In this document: piece by piece, positions 1-6,038 of the stretch | Layout of the letters: each line of letters starts with the position of its first letter | Numbering within the stretch: position 1 is the stretch's first letter | Source: Pseudomonadales bacterium | Lineage (GTDB): Bacteria; Pseudomonadota; Gammaproteobacteria; Pseudomonadales; Azotimanducaceae | DNA length: 7,622 bases | Assembly (NCBI GenBank): GCA_024234635.1 | Contig: JACKNX010000042.1 | Span: 1 to 7,622, forward strand | Direction of reading: 5' to 3' | Made by a program: the position numbers and the translations under genes | Notes under the pieces: model-generated | Told to the model about the DNA's origin: nothing | The model's input: the letters and a program-made list of their open reading frames with translations, nothing else | Database searches by the model: none

Positions 1-145
1 TCCGATCATGCTGGTGTGGATGGGACCTTTCGCCGTGGTGCTTGTCCTTGGCGAACGCACCGCCCGGTGCGCTCAGAAAGGCGCCGACCAGCAATGCACC
101 TGCTGCGACCGCGAGCATGCGGCGGCTCGACGTGATGAGTTGCAT
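1..145 (-). CDS. N-terminal part of an exported His-rich protein (runs off left edge)
   Basis: The first 48 codons of a minus-strand gene start at the ATG complementary to 143-145 and stay open to the window edge. An AGGGG ribosome binding site (about 149-153) lies just upstream. The protein begins with a signal peptide: a short n-region with two arginines (residues 8-9), a hydrophobic core at about residues 10-24 rich in Ala, Val and Leu, and an AFA signal-peptidase site ending at residue 32. The SRRML segment at residues 7-11 loosely resembles a twin-arginine (Tat) motif, so Tat export is possible but unproven. The mature N-terminus is charged and histidine-rich, with five His between residues 36 and 46. 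This suggests metal binding or a disordered linker; small RcnB-like periplasmic proteins look similar, but the visible part is too short to assign a family. A promoter at 258-286 points toward it. Confidence 0.7.
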   Translation of the reverse strand, partial: MQLITSSRRMLAVAAGALLVGAFLSAPGGAFAKDKHHGERSHPHQHDR

Positions 146-231
146 GTTTTCCCCTGTGTTGATTGTTGGATGCCGGATGGCAGGCATGAGGCTCGGGCGT
201 TCCGCAAGACGGATGCGCCGGCCATCGCGCA

Positions 232-260
232 GATGGGCCGACCGGGGAGCCGGGCCCATC
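232..260. repeat. Inverted repeat with 8-bp perfect arms, overlapping the -10 box
   Basis: GATGGGCC at 232-239 and GGCCCATC at 253-260 are perfect reverse complements separated by 13 bases. A smaller CCGG/CCGG pair lies around the centre. One arm enters the -10 box (258-263) of the minus-strand promoter and the repeat covers the expected transcription start. It is therefore better placed to be a protein-binding site on DNA than an RNA hairpin. No regulator is identified. Confidence 0.45.
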
Positions 261-286
261 CTAGGCGCAATCGTGCACGCTGACAA
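258..286 (-). promoter_or_regulatory. Sigma70-type promoter for the exported His-rich protein
   Basis: On the minus strand a TTGTCA -35 box (complement of 281-286) is followed after exactly 17 bases by a TAGGAT -10 box (complement of 258-263). These match the consensus at 5 of 6 and 4 of 6 positions. Transcription would start near 251, leaving a leader of roughly 105 bases before the start codon at 145. The orientation and spacing fit the gene at 1-145. This is a prediction from sequence only. Confidence 0.6.
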
Positions 287-470
287 CCCTGGTGCCGTTT
301 CGGCAGGCGAACGCCATCGCGCAAGGCGCCATGGCCCGCCTGTTTGCCGTCAACGGCCGGTCGATGAGCCCGGCGTTGCGAGTGCGTTGCGTGGCGTACG
401 CGTCATGGGCCGTCTCGCGGGCATGCGGGAAGCGACGGCACCATGGTGGACATCGCCGAAGCCTGGCCCC

Positions 471-1277
471 TCAGTCGGGTTCTGTCAGGGATCGATCGTC
501 CGAGGCAACAATCACCTCGATGCCGAGTCGCTCCATCTGTTCACGATGCGAGAACGACAAGCCTTCATCCGTTACGATCCGGCTGATGCGTTCGCAGGGG
601 ACGATCCGGTACATCGCCTCCGCTTCGAACTTGCTGGAATCAACCAGCAGCGTGACTTCAGTGGACGCGTCGATGAATGCCTGATTCATGCGTGCCTCCT
701 GCGGCGTCAGCATCATGGGGCCATCGGGAATGCGCACACCCACCACTCCGAGGAAGGCTGCGGGTGCACGTATGCCTCGCAGATCGCCCGAGTCCGGCTG
801 GAATACCGTCGCCATTTTCTTGGTGTCGAGAATGCCCGCCAGCACGAACACACCGAACGACGAGTTCTTGCCGACTTCGATCGCAACCGTCAGGCCATTG
901 GTGACGATTTGCAGATTCTTGTGGTGGACCAGGGCGCGCGCGAAGGCGGTCGTGGTTGAGCCGGCATTGATGAGCAAGCTGTCACCGTCACTGACCAGTT
1001 GCGCTGCTCTCGCCGCGATGCGCCGCTTGCGGTCGACGTGCGTGTTGGTACGGTCCTCGTAGGTCCCGCCCTCATATCGTGCGTAAGCGTGAAGGTTCTC
1101 CACCAGCGTGGCGCCGCCGTGGGTGCGATTGAGCCGACCCTGGCGCTCGAGATCGATCAGGTCGCGCCGGATCGTGATCGAGGAGCTGCCGGACTTCTCG
1201 GCCAGTTGCTCTACCGAAACGACGCCGTCACCGTTGAGCATTCCCAGTATGAGGCGTTGGCGTTCTGCTTTGATCAT
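471..1277 (-). CDS. DeoR/GlpR-family transcriptional repressor
   Basis: This 268-residue protein has the normal length and domain order of the DeoR family. Residues 5-57 form the N-terminal winged helix-turn-helix, including SITIRRDLIDLERQGRL at 33-49 and the family-typical THGGA at 52-56. The rest is the DeoR C-terminal sensor domain (ribose-phosphate-isomerase-like fold), with the effector-pocket segments NAGSTT at 104-109 and VTNGL at 125-129, and LVDSSKF near residue 212. Family members usually repress a neighbouring catabolic operon and are released by a phosphorylated metabolite. Here the gene is divergent from a transporter/phosphatase operon, the likely target. The start at 1277 is chosen because the HTH begins at once, but there is no Shine-Dalgarno site upstream and the first codons overlap putative operators, suggesting autoregulation and possibly a leaderless message. 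The effector is unknown. Confidence 0.93.
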   Translation of the reverse strand: MIKAERQRLILGMLNGDGVVSVEQLAEKSGSSSITIRRDLIDLERQGRLNRTHGGATLVENLHAYARYEGGTYEDRTNTHVDRKRRIAARAAQLVSDGDSLLINAGSTTTAFARALVHHKNLQIVTNGLTVAIEVGKNSSFGVFVLAGILDTKKMATVFQPDSGDLRGIRAPAAFLGVVGVRIPDGPMMLTPQEARMNQAFIDASTEVTLLVDSSKFEAEAMYRIVPCERISRIVTDEGLSFSHREQMERLGIEVIVASDDRSLTEPD

Positions 1278-1297
1278 GTAATCAAATTGTAATCAAA
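1276..1297. repeat. Tandem 11-bp direct repeat, candidate DeoR operator
   Basis: ATGTAATCAAA (1276-1286) and TTGTAATCAAA (1287-1297) are back-to-back copies differing only at the first base; on the minus strand they read TTTGATTACAW twice. The 11-bp period is about one helical turn, so both copies face the same side of the DNA. They cover the regulator's start codon edge and its likely -10 box. An overlapping inverted repeat, TTTGAT (1269-1274) with ATCAAA (1281-1286) around 6 bases, spans the start codon itself. The location suggests autorepression; binding is inferred. Confidence 0.6.
1286..1291 (-). promoter_or_regulatory. Possible -10 box of the regulator gene (leaderless start)
   Basis: On the minus strand TACAAT (5 of 6 consensus matches) lies nine bases from the ATG at 1277, which would place the transcript start at or within 1-2 bases of the start codon. 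No good -35 box lies at 16-18 bases spacing. With the absence of a ribosome binding site this would give a leaderless mRNA. A more distant promoter is the alternative. Confidence 0.35.
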
Positions 1298-1298
1298 A

Positions 1299-1311
1299 TA
1301 ATTCAGAATTA
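1299..1311. repeat. AT-rich 13-bp palindrome between divergent promoters
   Basis: TAATTCAGAATTA is a perfect palindrome around a central A at 1305. It sits four bases upstream of the -35 box of the operon promoter and beside the regulator's direct repeats. It is a plausible extra regulator contact site, but short AT-rich palindromes also arise by chance. Confidence 0.35.
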
Positions 1312-1315
1312 AGTC

Positions 1316-1345
1316 TTGACTGGCGCAATAAAGATCGATTACGAT
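1316..1345 (+). promoter_or_regulatory. Sigma70-type promoter of the phosphatase/transporter operon
   Basis: TTGACT (1316-1321) matches the -35 consensus at 5 of 6 positions and TACGAT (1340-1345) matches the -10 at 4 of 6, with an 18-base spacer. Transcription would begin near 1352, giving a leader of about 95 bases before the ATG at 1448. The -10 lies inside an inverted repeat and a GATTAC element, so repression by occlusion is plausible. No Pho-box-like CTGTCAT tandem was seen here. Confidence 0.6.
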
Positions 1346-1346
1346 C
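1333..1346. promoter_or_regulatory. Candidate operator over the operon -10 box
   Basis: GATCG (1333-1337) and CGATC (1342-1346) form a perfect inverted repeat around ATTA, with partly symmetric A/T flanks on both sides. It contains GATTAC (1337-1342), the hexamer also found twice on the opposite strand in the direct repeats at 1276-1297. Overlap with the -10 box fits a repressor site, presumably for the divergent DeoR-type protein. This is inference from position and repetition. Confidence 0.5.
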
Positions 1347-1434
1347 GTTTTAGACCAAAGTTGATCTGTTTCTTATGCATACTATCTCACCTGCCCGTCG
1401 CCGCCGCATTATTTCAGGCCATTCGCCAGCGATC

Positions 1435-1440
1435 GAGGGA
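1435..1440 (+). promoter_or_regulatory. Ribosome binding site fixing the metallophosphoesterase start
   Basis: GAGGGA ends seven bases before the ATG at 1448. An in-frame upstream start at 1316 exists, but it would lie in the promoter and add 44 residues unlike the family, so this site decides for 1448. Confidence 0.7.
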
Positions 1441-1447
1441 ATGCGCG

Positions 1448-2347
1448 ATGTCTGAGACCCTGAGCCTGGGCCTCGTTGCCGACATCCATCATGGCGCGCA
1501 GGTCGGTACCAAGCTGGGGCCTGCGGCCTTGCCGCTGCTGGCGGCGTTCAACGACTGGGCCAACAACCTGCCGCTTGATCTGGTGGTCGAGCTCGGCGAC
1601 CGCATCAACAACCTCGACCAGGATGCGGACCGGCAATTGACGCAGGACATCGCGGCGGCATTCGGCAAGTTGACGCTGCCGCGCGCCCACCTGCTCGGCA
1701 ACCATGACAACCATGACCTGTCGCGTGTCGCCGCCGAAGCTGCCATGCAGACGGGGTTCCACTCATGGAGTCGGGACCTGAAGGGCTTCCATCTGGTGTT
1801 CTGGAACGCCGACACCTGTGTCAAGGGCAAGCAAGCGTTTGTGTTCGATGCCGCGGATCTGCAGTGGCTGGAGGCCGACCTTGCGTCCACCGAACTGCCG
1901 ACGATCGTGTTTTCGCACCTGCCGCTGGACGAAGGCAGCATGATCGGCAACTTCTATTTCGAGAAGTACTTCGCCGGATTTGCCCACTACGCCAACGCAG
2001 CGGGAGCGCGCGCCGTTCTGGAGGAGAGCGGCAAGGTCATTCTGTGCGTGTCGGGTCACACCCACTGGAATGCACGCAACACGATCGACGGCATTCACTA
2101 CATCACCATCCATTCACTCTCCGAGTCCTTCACGACCTGGCCGCACCCCAGCGGCGCGTATGCGCTGTTGCACGTGCAGGACCAGATCACGCTCGAAGTC
2201 TTCGGCCGGGATCCGGCCTACTACCGACTGCCGGTTCGGCAACCGGGTCGTCATTGGGCCAATCTGTCGCGTCCGTTCGCGCCCAAGCCCGAGGTGATTT
2301 CGCCGCAAATGCGCGAGTACATCGCCAAGGCCGATGCGCAGCAGTGA
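1448..2347 (+). CDS. Class III-type metallophosphoesterase (probable phosphodiesterase), cytoplasmic
   Basis: The 299-residue protein carries the complete metal-site signature of the calcineurin-like superfamily: D12-x-H14 (ADIHH), D51 (GDRINN), G84-N-H-D87, H157 (FSHLP) and G203-H-T-H206. All expected dinuclear-metal ligands are therefore present and the enzyme should be active. The pattern and size resemble bacterial class III cyclic-nucleotide phosphodiesterases and GpdQ-type glycerophosphodiesterases, so cleavage of a phosphodiester is my preferred role; a phosphomonoesterase cannot be excluded. There is no signal peptide or membrane segment, so it should act in the cytoplasm. It is the first gene of the operon, behind the putative repressor-controlled promoter, and its end overlaps the next gene, a HAD phosphatase. 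The two could act in sequence on the product delivered by the downstream ABC importer. The exact substrate is not visible. Confidence 0.9.
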   Translation: MSETLSLGLVADIHHGAQVGTKLGPAALPLLAAFNDWANNLPLDLVVELGDRINNLDQDADRQLTQDIAAAFGKLTLPRAHLLGNHDNHDLSRVAAEAAMQTGFHSWSRDLKGFHLVFWNADTCVKGKQAFVFDAADLQWLEADLASTELPTIVFSHLPLDEGSMIGNFYFEKYFAGFAHYANAAGARAVLEESGKVILCVSGHTHWNARNTIDGIHYITIHSLSESFTTWPHPSGAYALLHVQDQITLEVFGRDPAYYRLPVRQPGRHWANLSRPFAPKPEVISPQMREYIAKADAQQ

Positions 2348-3137
2348 CGCGATCATGGCGGACCTGACCGAATCTGGTATCGACGGCATGTCGGAACGCG
2401 CCTGGCAATGCATTGATGCGGCCCAGGTCGTCGTGGCCGATCTGGACGGGTGCCTGGCACAGGACAACAGACCCCTTGACGGTGCTGCCACGTTTGTCCG
2501 ACGAACGGCTGGCAGGCTGGTGGTCGTCTCCAACAACTCCACCCATTCGGCAGCTGCATTGGCGGAATTGTTGCGCGGCAGGGGGCTGGAAATACCGGCT
2601 GCACGCTTTGTCCTGGCGGGTGAGCTTGCCGTGGCTACCGTCGCGCAACGTCGGCCGAACGCTCGCATGATGTTGTTGGGCACGCAGGAGATCCGCAAGG
2701 TGGCCATTCAGGCCGGCCTGCGTCTCGTTGACGAAACTCCCGACGTCGTGTTGCTGACCCGAGCGCTCGATGCGCGCGTGCACGACCTGGAGGCCGCGGT
2801 GACAGCCTTGCATGCGGGCGCCATGCTGGTGGTGGCAAACCCCGACCTGAGTCATCCGGGCGCTGGTGGCGTGCCACGCATCGAGACCGGGGCGATTCTT
2901 GCATTGTTCAAGGCCGTGTTGCCATCGACCCTGTCACTGGTCATCGGAAAGCCGGAAGTACTGCTGTTCCAGACAGCGCTGGACCTGTCCGGCGCACGCC
3001 CCGACCGCGCCGTGATGATCGGCGACAACCTCACCACCGACATTGCGGGTGCGCGTCGGATGGGCATGCACACGATCCATCTTGCCGGCGCCAGCGTGTC
3101 GCCAGAGTCGGTGTCGGTACTTGCACGACAGGAGTAG
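2334..3137 (+). CDS. HAD-superfamily phosphatase, NagD-like (subfamily IIA)
   Basis: The protein (267 residues from this start) has all four HAD motifs: DLDG with nucleophile D36 and acid/base D38, SNNST at 66-70, K206 in IGKPE, and GDN with D231 in MIGDNLTTDIAGARR. A cap of about 110 residues between motifs II and III, together with the NNS signature, points to the NagD/4-nitrophenylphosphatase type (IIA). This group includes nucleotide and sugar-phosphate phosphatases and known glycerol-3-phosphate phosphatases such as mycobacterial Rv1692 and mammalian PGP. It should hydrolyse a small phosphomonoester in the cytoplasm. The start is uncertain: ATG 2334 overlaps the previous gene by 14 bases with a weak AAGG close by, while ATG 2355 and ATG 2388 are in frame; 2388 would put the nucleophile at residue 18, nearer the family norm. 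The stop lies three bases before the ATPase gene, so the genes are co-transcribed. Confidence 0.88.
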   Translation: MRSSDAIMADLTESGIDGMSERAWQCIDAAQVVVADLDGCLAQDNRPLDGAATFVRRTAGRLVVVSNNSTHSAAALAELLRGRGLEIPAARFVLAGELAVATVAQRRPNARMMLLGTQEIRKVAIQAGLRLVDETPDVVLLTRALDARVHDLEAAVTALHAGAMLVVANPDLSHPGAGGVPRIETGAILALFKAVLPSTLSLVIGKPEVLLFQTALDLSGARPDRAVMIGDNLTTDIAGARRMGMHTIHLAGASVSPESVSVLARQE

Positions 3138-3140
3138 AAG

Positions 3141-4280
3141 ATGGCAGAACTCGCCCTGAAAGACATCCACAAGGGATTCGGGAATCATGCGGTCCTCAAG
3201 GGCGTCAGCCTCGACGTGCAGGACGGCGAATTCCTGACCATCGTCGGACCCTCGGGATGTGGCAAGTCCACCCTGCTGCGCATCGTCGCCGGACTGGAGT
3301 CGCACAATTCGGGACAGGTATTGATCGGCGGCGCCGCGGTCAACGATCGGCTGCCAGGCGAACGTGATATCGCCATGGTGTTCCAGAGTTATGCGTTGTA
3401 CCCGCATCTGTCGGTTTTCGACAATATTGCGGTGCCGCTGCGGTATCGCCGATTGAGCCCGGCGCAGCGCGTTCCGCTGGTGGGCTCCTGGCTGCCGAGC
3501 GCTCGGCGCCTTGAACGGGACATCGAACGCGAAGTGCAGGCCGTTGCCAGTCTGCTCGACATCGGGCATCTGTTGCCGCGGCGGCCGTCGCAACTCTCGG
3601 GAGGACAACGTCAGCGTGTTGCTCTGGGTCGAGCCATCGTCCGGCAGCCGAGCCTCTTCCTGATGGACGAGCCGTTGTCGAACCTGGATGCCAAATTGCG
3701 CACCACCATGCGTGCCGAGTTGACACAGCTGCACCAGCGTATCGGAACGACCTTCCTGTATGTCACGCACGACCAGGTCGAGGCGATGACGATGTCGGAC
3801 AGGGTCGCCATCATGTTCGAGGGCCGGTTCGAGCAGATCGATACGCCACAGCGGCTGTATGCCGAGCCAGCGACGCTGAGTGTCGCGGAGTTCATCGGCA
3901 CACCCCGTATCAACCGGATGCAGGCAAGGAGCGACGGCCGAAGCATCGATCTGGGCAACGGCATGCCGACCTTGCCGGTAGCTGCTTCGGGGAGCGGAAT
4001 CTGCCATGTATGTTTCCGTCCCGAGTCGGCTGGTTTTGGTCGCCATGAACTGACCTGGCCTGGCAAGATCACTTTCATCGAGGACATGGGGCCCGAAATC
4101 TTCGTGCATCTGGCGGCCCAGGGCTTCGACGAGCGCGTGATCGTACGCGCGACACGGCAGGCCGCCGCGCAGCTGCGCATGGGGCAAGAGACCCCCTTCG
4201 GTGTGGCTGTCTCCGATGTGCTGGTGTTTGGTCCGGACGGCCGCAGGATTGCGCTCCATCGAACAGGTGTTGCGCCATGA
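3141..4280 (+). CDS. ABC importer ATPase, CUT1/UgpC-MalK type
   Basis: This is the energising subunit of a carbohydrate/glycerophosphate-type ABC importer, 379 residues long. Visible motifs are Walker A GPSGCGKST (36-44), Q-loop Q82, signature LSGGQ (152-156), Walker B with D176 and catalytic E177 (FLMDEP), the D-loop (SNLD, 180-183) and switch H210. From about residue 235 to the end lies the C-terminal OB-fold (TOBE-like) regulatory domain of MalK/UgpC proteins. Walker A and Q82 have the same numbers as in E. coli MalK, but signature, Walker B and switch His are all displaced by 18, so there is an 18-residue insertion at about residues 103-125 in the helical subdomain. An AGGAG site at 3130-3134, overlapping the previous gene's end, sets the start. 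The stop overlaps the permease start (ATGA, 4277-4280), indicating translational coupling. Confidence 0.95.
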   Translation: MAELALKDIHKGFGNHAVLKGVSLDVQDGEFLTIVGPSGCGKSTLLRIVAGLESHNSGQVLIGGAAVNDRLPGERDIAMVFQSYALYPHLSVFDNIAVPLRYRRLSPAQRVPLVGSWLPSARRLERDIEREVQAVASLLDIGHLLPRRPSQLSGGQRQRVALGRAIVRQPSLFLMDEPLSNLDAKLRTTMRAELTQLHQRIGTTFLYVTHDQVEAMTMSDRVAIMFEGRFEQIDTPQRLYAEPATLSVAEFIGTPRINRMQARSDGRSIDLGNGMPTLPVAASGSGICHVCFRPESAGFGRHELTWPGKITFIEDMGPEIFVHLAAQGFDERVIVRATRQAAAQLRMGQETPFGVAVSDVLVFGPDGRRIALHRTGVAP

Positions 4281-5164
4281 GGGAACGACTCGCGCGACTG
4301 GAGCAGCGGCGCGCCTGGCTGTATGCGGCGCCCGCTACGGTGCTCATGCTGGTTTTCGTGCTCCTGCCCATCACCGCGGTCACCGCCATATCGCTGACAG
4401 ACTGGCAGCTCGGCGCGCGTGACTTCTCCTTTCAGGGCATCACGAACTACGTGGAGATGTTCCGCGACCGGGTTTTCTGGAAGAGCCTGGGCAATACCTT
4501 TGCCTATGTCGCCTACTATGTTCCCGCATCGATCGTGCTGGCGCTCGCGCTGGCAATTGCGGTAGAGGCGAGCGGTCCGTTGCGGGGCTTCTACCGCACC
4601 GCATTCTTCCTGCCGGTGGCTACCACGTTCGTGGCGATGGCCGTGGTCTGGGAATTCATGCTGCACCCCGATCTCGGACTGGTCACCATCGCTCTGACTG
4701 CGATCGGCCTGCCGAAGGAAAACTGGCTTGGCATGCCGGACACGGTGCTGATGGCGCTGGCGGCCATCGGCATCTGGTTGCGGCTGGGCTTTTACATGGT
4801 GTTGTTCATCGCCGGATTGCGATCGATTCCCCGCGAGCTGTACGAGGCGGCGGCGGTCGACGGTGCCTCGACGCCCTGGCGTCGCTTTCGCCTGGTGACC
4901 TGGCCAATGCTGGCGCCAACGACGCTCTTTGTCGCCGTGATCGCTCTGATTCAGTCGTTCCAGGTCTTCGAGACGGTCGCAGTCCTGACACGCGGGGGGC
5001 CGAGCAAAAGCTCGGAGGTGCTCTTGTACACGATGTACACCGAGGCTTTCACCTTCCTGCGCACGGCCTACGCATCGTCGATCACGGTGGTCTTCATGCT
5101 CATCGTGTTCGCGATCACGATCGTGAAGACACGTCTGCTCGAACCCCGGATCCATTACAAATGA
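4277..5164 (+). CDS. ABC importer permease 1 (UgpA/MalF-like, CUT1)
   Basis: This 295-residue inner-membrane protein has six likely transmembrane segments, starting with a hydrophobic stretch at about residues 13-36 and ending near 265-285. Between the fourth and fifth lies the cytoplasmic EAA loop, YEAAAVDGAST at 189-199, with E190-A-A and the conserved G196. This loop docks onto the helical subdomain of the ATPase. The N-terminal pattern (Trp-Leu-x-x-x-Pro-Ala, then LTDW) is typical of UgpA-type permeases. It overlaps the ATPase gene by four bases (ATGA) and the next permease by four bases (ATGA at 5161-5164), so the subunits are probably made together by coupled translation. It would form a heterodimeric channel with permease 2; the substrate cannot be inferred from the permease alone. 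Confidence 0.93.
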   Translation: MRERLARLEQRRAWLYAAPATVLMLVFVLLPITAVTAISLTDWQLGARDFSFQGITNYVEMFRDRVFWKSLGNTFAYVAYYVPASIVLALALAIAVEASGPLRGFYRTAFFLPVATTFVAMAVVWEFMLHPDLGLVTIALTAIGLPKENWLGMPDTVLMALAAIGIWLRLGFYMVLFIAGLRSIPRELYEAAAVDGASTPWRRFRLVTWPMLAPTTLFVAVIALIQSFQVFETVAVLTRGGPSKSSEVLLYTMYTEAFTFLRTAYASSITVVFMLIVFAITIVKTRLLEPRIHYK

Positions 5165-6000
5165 GTCGCTCGTTCCAACGCAGGCTGATGGGGTGGTTGC
5201 TGCACGCCGTGTTGGCGGTGGCGGCGTTTGTCGTGCTGCTGCCGCTGATCTGGATGGTGTCGACCTCGTTCAAGACCTTGCCGGAAATCATGTCCGGTGA
5301 ACTGAACCTGATCCCCCAGCATTGGGCCGCACTGGAAAACTACGCAAAGGCGGTTGGCACGGTTCCGGTGTTGCGCTTCATGTTCAACGGGCTGGTGGTG
5401 AGTGCCGCCATCCTGGCGCTGCAACTGCTGGTTGCCATTCCGGCCGCGTATGCGCTGGCCAAACTGCGCTGGCGCGGTCGCAACGCGTTTCTCGCCACCA
5501 TCCTGCTGTGTCTGATGGTGCCGCATCAGGCACCGGCGATACCGGTCTATATCGGTCTGCATACCGTGGGTTTGATCAATACCTACACCGCCTTGATTGC
5601 ACCCTTCGCATTTTCGGCATTCGGCATATTCTTGCTGCGCCAGTACTTCATGACGATCCCCGACGACTTGATCCACGCCGGGCGCATCGACGGCATGAGC
5701 GAGTCGGCCATTCTGTGGCGTGTCGTGACGCCCACGGCCGCGCCAGCCATCGTGGCGTTCGCGGTGTTCTCGGTGATCGCGCACTGGAACGACCTGTTCT
5801 GGCCTCTGATCGTGGTGACCACCCCCGAATTGGCGACGCCGCCACGTGGAATCGTGTTCTTTCGCAACGATGAATTCGGTACCGATTACGGCGCCATGAT
5901 GGCCATGACCGTCATCGTGACCCTGCCCCTGGTTCTTCTGTTCTTGCTGATGCAGCGACGCTTTGTCGATGGCATCACGATGTCCGGCCTGAAAGGCTGA
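5161..6000 (+). CDS. ABC importer permease 2 (UgpE/MalG-like, CUT1)
   Basis: The second channel subunit has 279 residues and about six transmembrane segments (first at 10-33, last near 240-262). The sequence PLIWMVSTSFKT after the first segment and the ending GLKG are characteristic of UgpE/MalG-type permeases. The EAA loop is recognisable at residues 169-190 (LIHAGRIDGMSESAILWRVV), with the conserved IDG and a following Pro. The EAA triplet itself reads H172-A173-G174, so the usual glutamate is replaced. Its ATG is embedded in the stop of permease 1 and no strong ribosome binding site is seen, which supports translational coupling. Together with permease 1, the ATPase and the downstream binding protein it makes a complete importer. 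Confidence 0.93.
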   Translation: MSRSFQRRLMGWLLHAVLAVAAFVVLLPLIWMVSTSFKTLPEIMSGELNLIPQHWAALENYAKAVGTVPVLRFMFNGLVVSAAILALQLLVAIPAAYALAKLRWRGRNAFLATILLCLMVPHQAPAIPVYIGLHTVGLINTYTALIAPFAFSAFGIFLLRQYFMTIPDDLIHAGRIDGMSESAILWRVVTPTAAPAIVAFAVFSVIAHWNDLFWPLIVVTTPELATPPRGIVFFRNDEFGTDYGAMMAMTVIVTLPLVLLFLLMQRRFVDGITMSGLKG

Positions 6001-6025
6001 TCCCGGTCCCAGTGCCCCCCAACCC

Positions 6026-6031
6026 GAGGAG
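6026..6031 (+). promoter_or_regulatory. Strong ribosome binding site of the binding-protein gene
   Basis: GAGGAG ends seven bases before the ATG at 6039 and rules out the in-frame upstream codon at 6012. It is the strongest such site in the operon, consistent with the high amounts in which binding proteins are normally made. Confidence 0.75.
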
Positions 6032-6038
6032 AAATCAC

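Larger units (their letters stand above)
146..470. other. Non-coding interval between two minus-strand genes
   Basis: These 325 bases separate the end of the DeoR-type regulator from the start of the exported protein. They hold the promoter at 258-286, the inverted repeat at 232-260 and a long leader. The stretch from about 290 to 470 shows no convincing gene on either strand: its open frames are Arg/Ala/Pro-rich, as expected from chance reading of GC-rich DNA, and lack a ribosome binding site. No clear terminator with a T-run follows the regulator; a CACCATGGTG palindrome at 439-448 is too short to count. Confidence 0.5.

Noticed and set aside
439..448. CACCATGGTG palindrome downstream of the regulator as a terminator
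   Set aside because: The 10-bp palindrome has no loop of usable size and no following T-run on the minus strand.
42..959. Plus-strand open frame (305 codons) across the left intergenic region and the regulator
   Set aside because: It is antisense to the signal-peptide gene and the DeoR gene, has no family pattern and no ribosome binding site.
1276..1297. CRISPR-like array
   Set aside because: There are only two 11-bp tandem units without spacers. It is better explained as a transcription-factor binding site.
1316..1447. Extending the metallophosphoesterase upstream to ATG 1316
   Set aside because: This start overlaps the -35 box and would place the promoter inside the gene; the GAGGGA site before 1448 and the family N-terminus support 1448.
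1352..1447. Riboswitch or structured leader upstream of the operon
   Set aside because: I see no extended stem pattern, conserved riboswitch core or leader-peptide/terminator arrangement in these roughly 95 bases.
1300..1450. Pho box controlling the operon
   Set aside because: No tandem CTGTCAT-like heptamers at 11-bp spacing are visible in the promoter region. PhoB control is not supported, though weak sites cannot be excluded by eye.
2934..4259. Minus-strand open frame (441 codons) opposite the HAD and ATPase genes
   Set aside because: It has shadow-frame composition and lies fully antisense to conserved coding sequence, with no supporting motif.
3611..5155. Long minus-strand open frame (514 codons) opposite the ATPase and permease 1
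   Set aside because: It is antisense to two genes with complete family motifs, is rich in Arg, His, Gln and Asp with no recognisable domain, and has no ribosome binding site. It is a typical GC-rich shadow frame.
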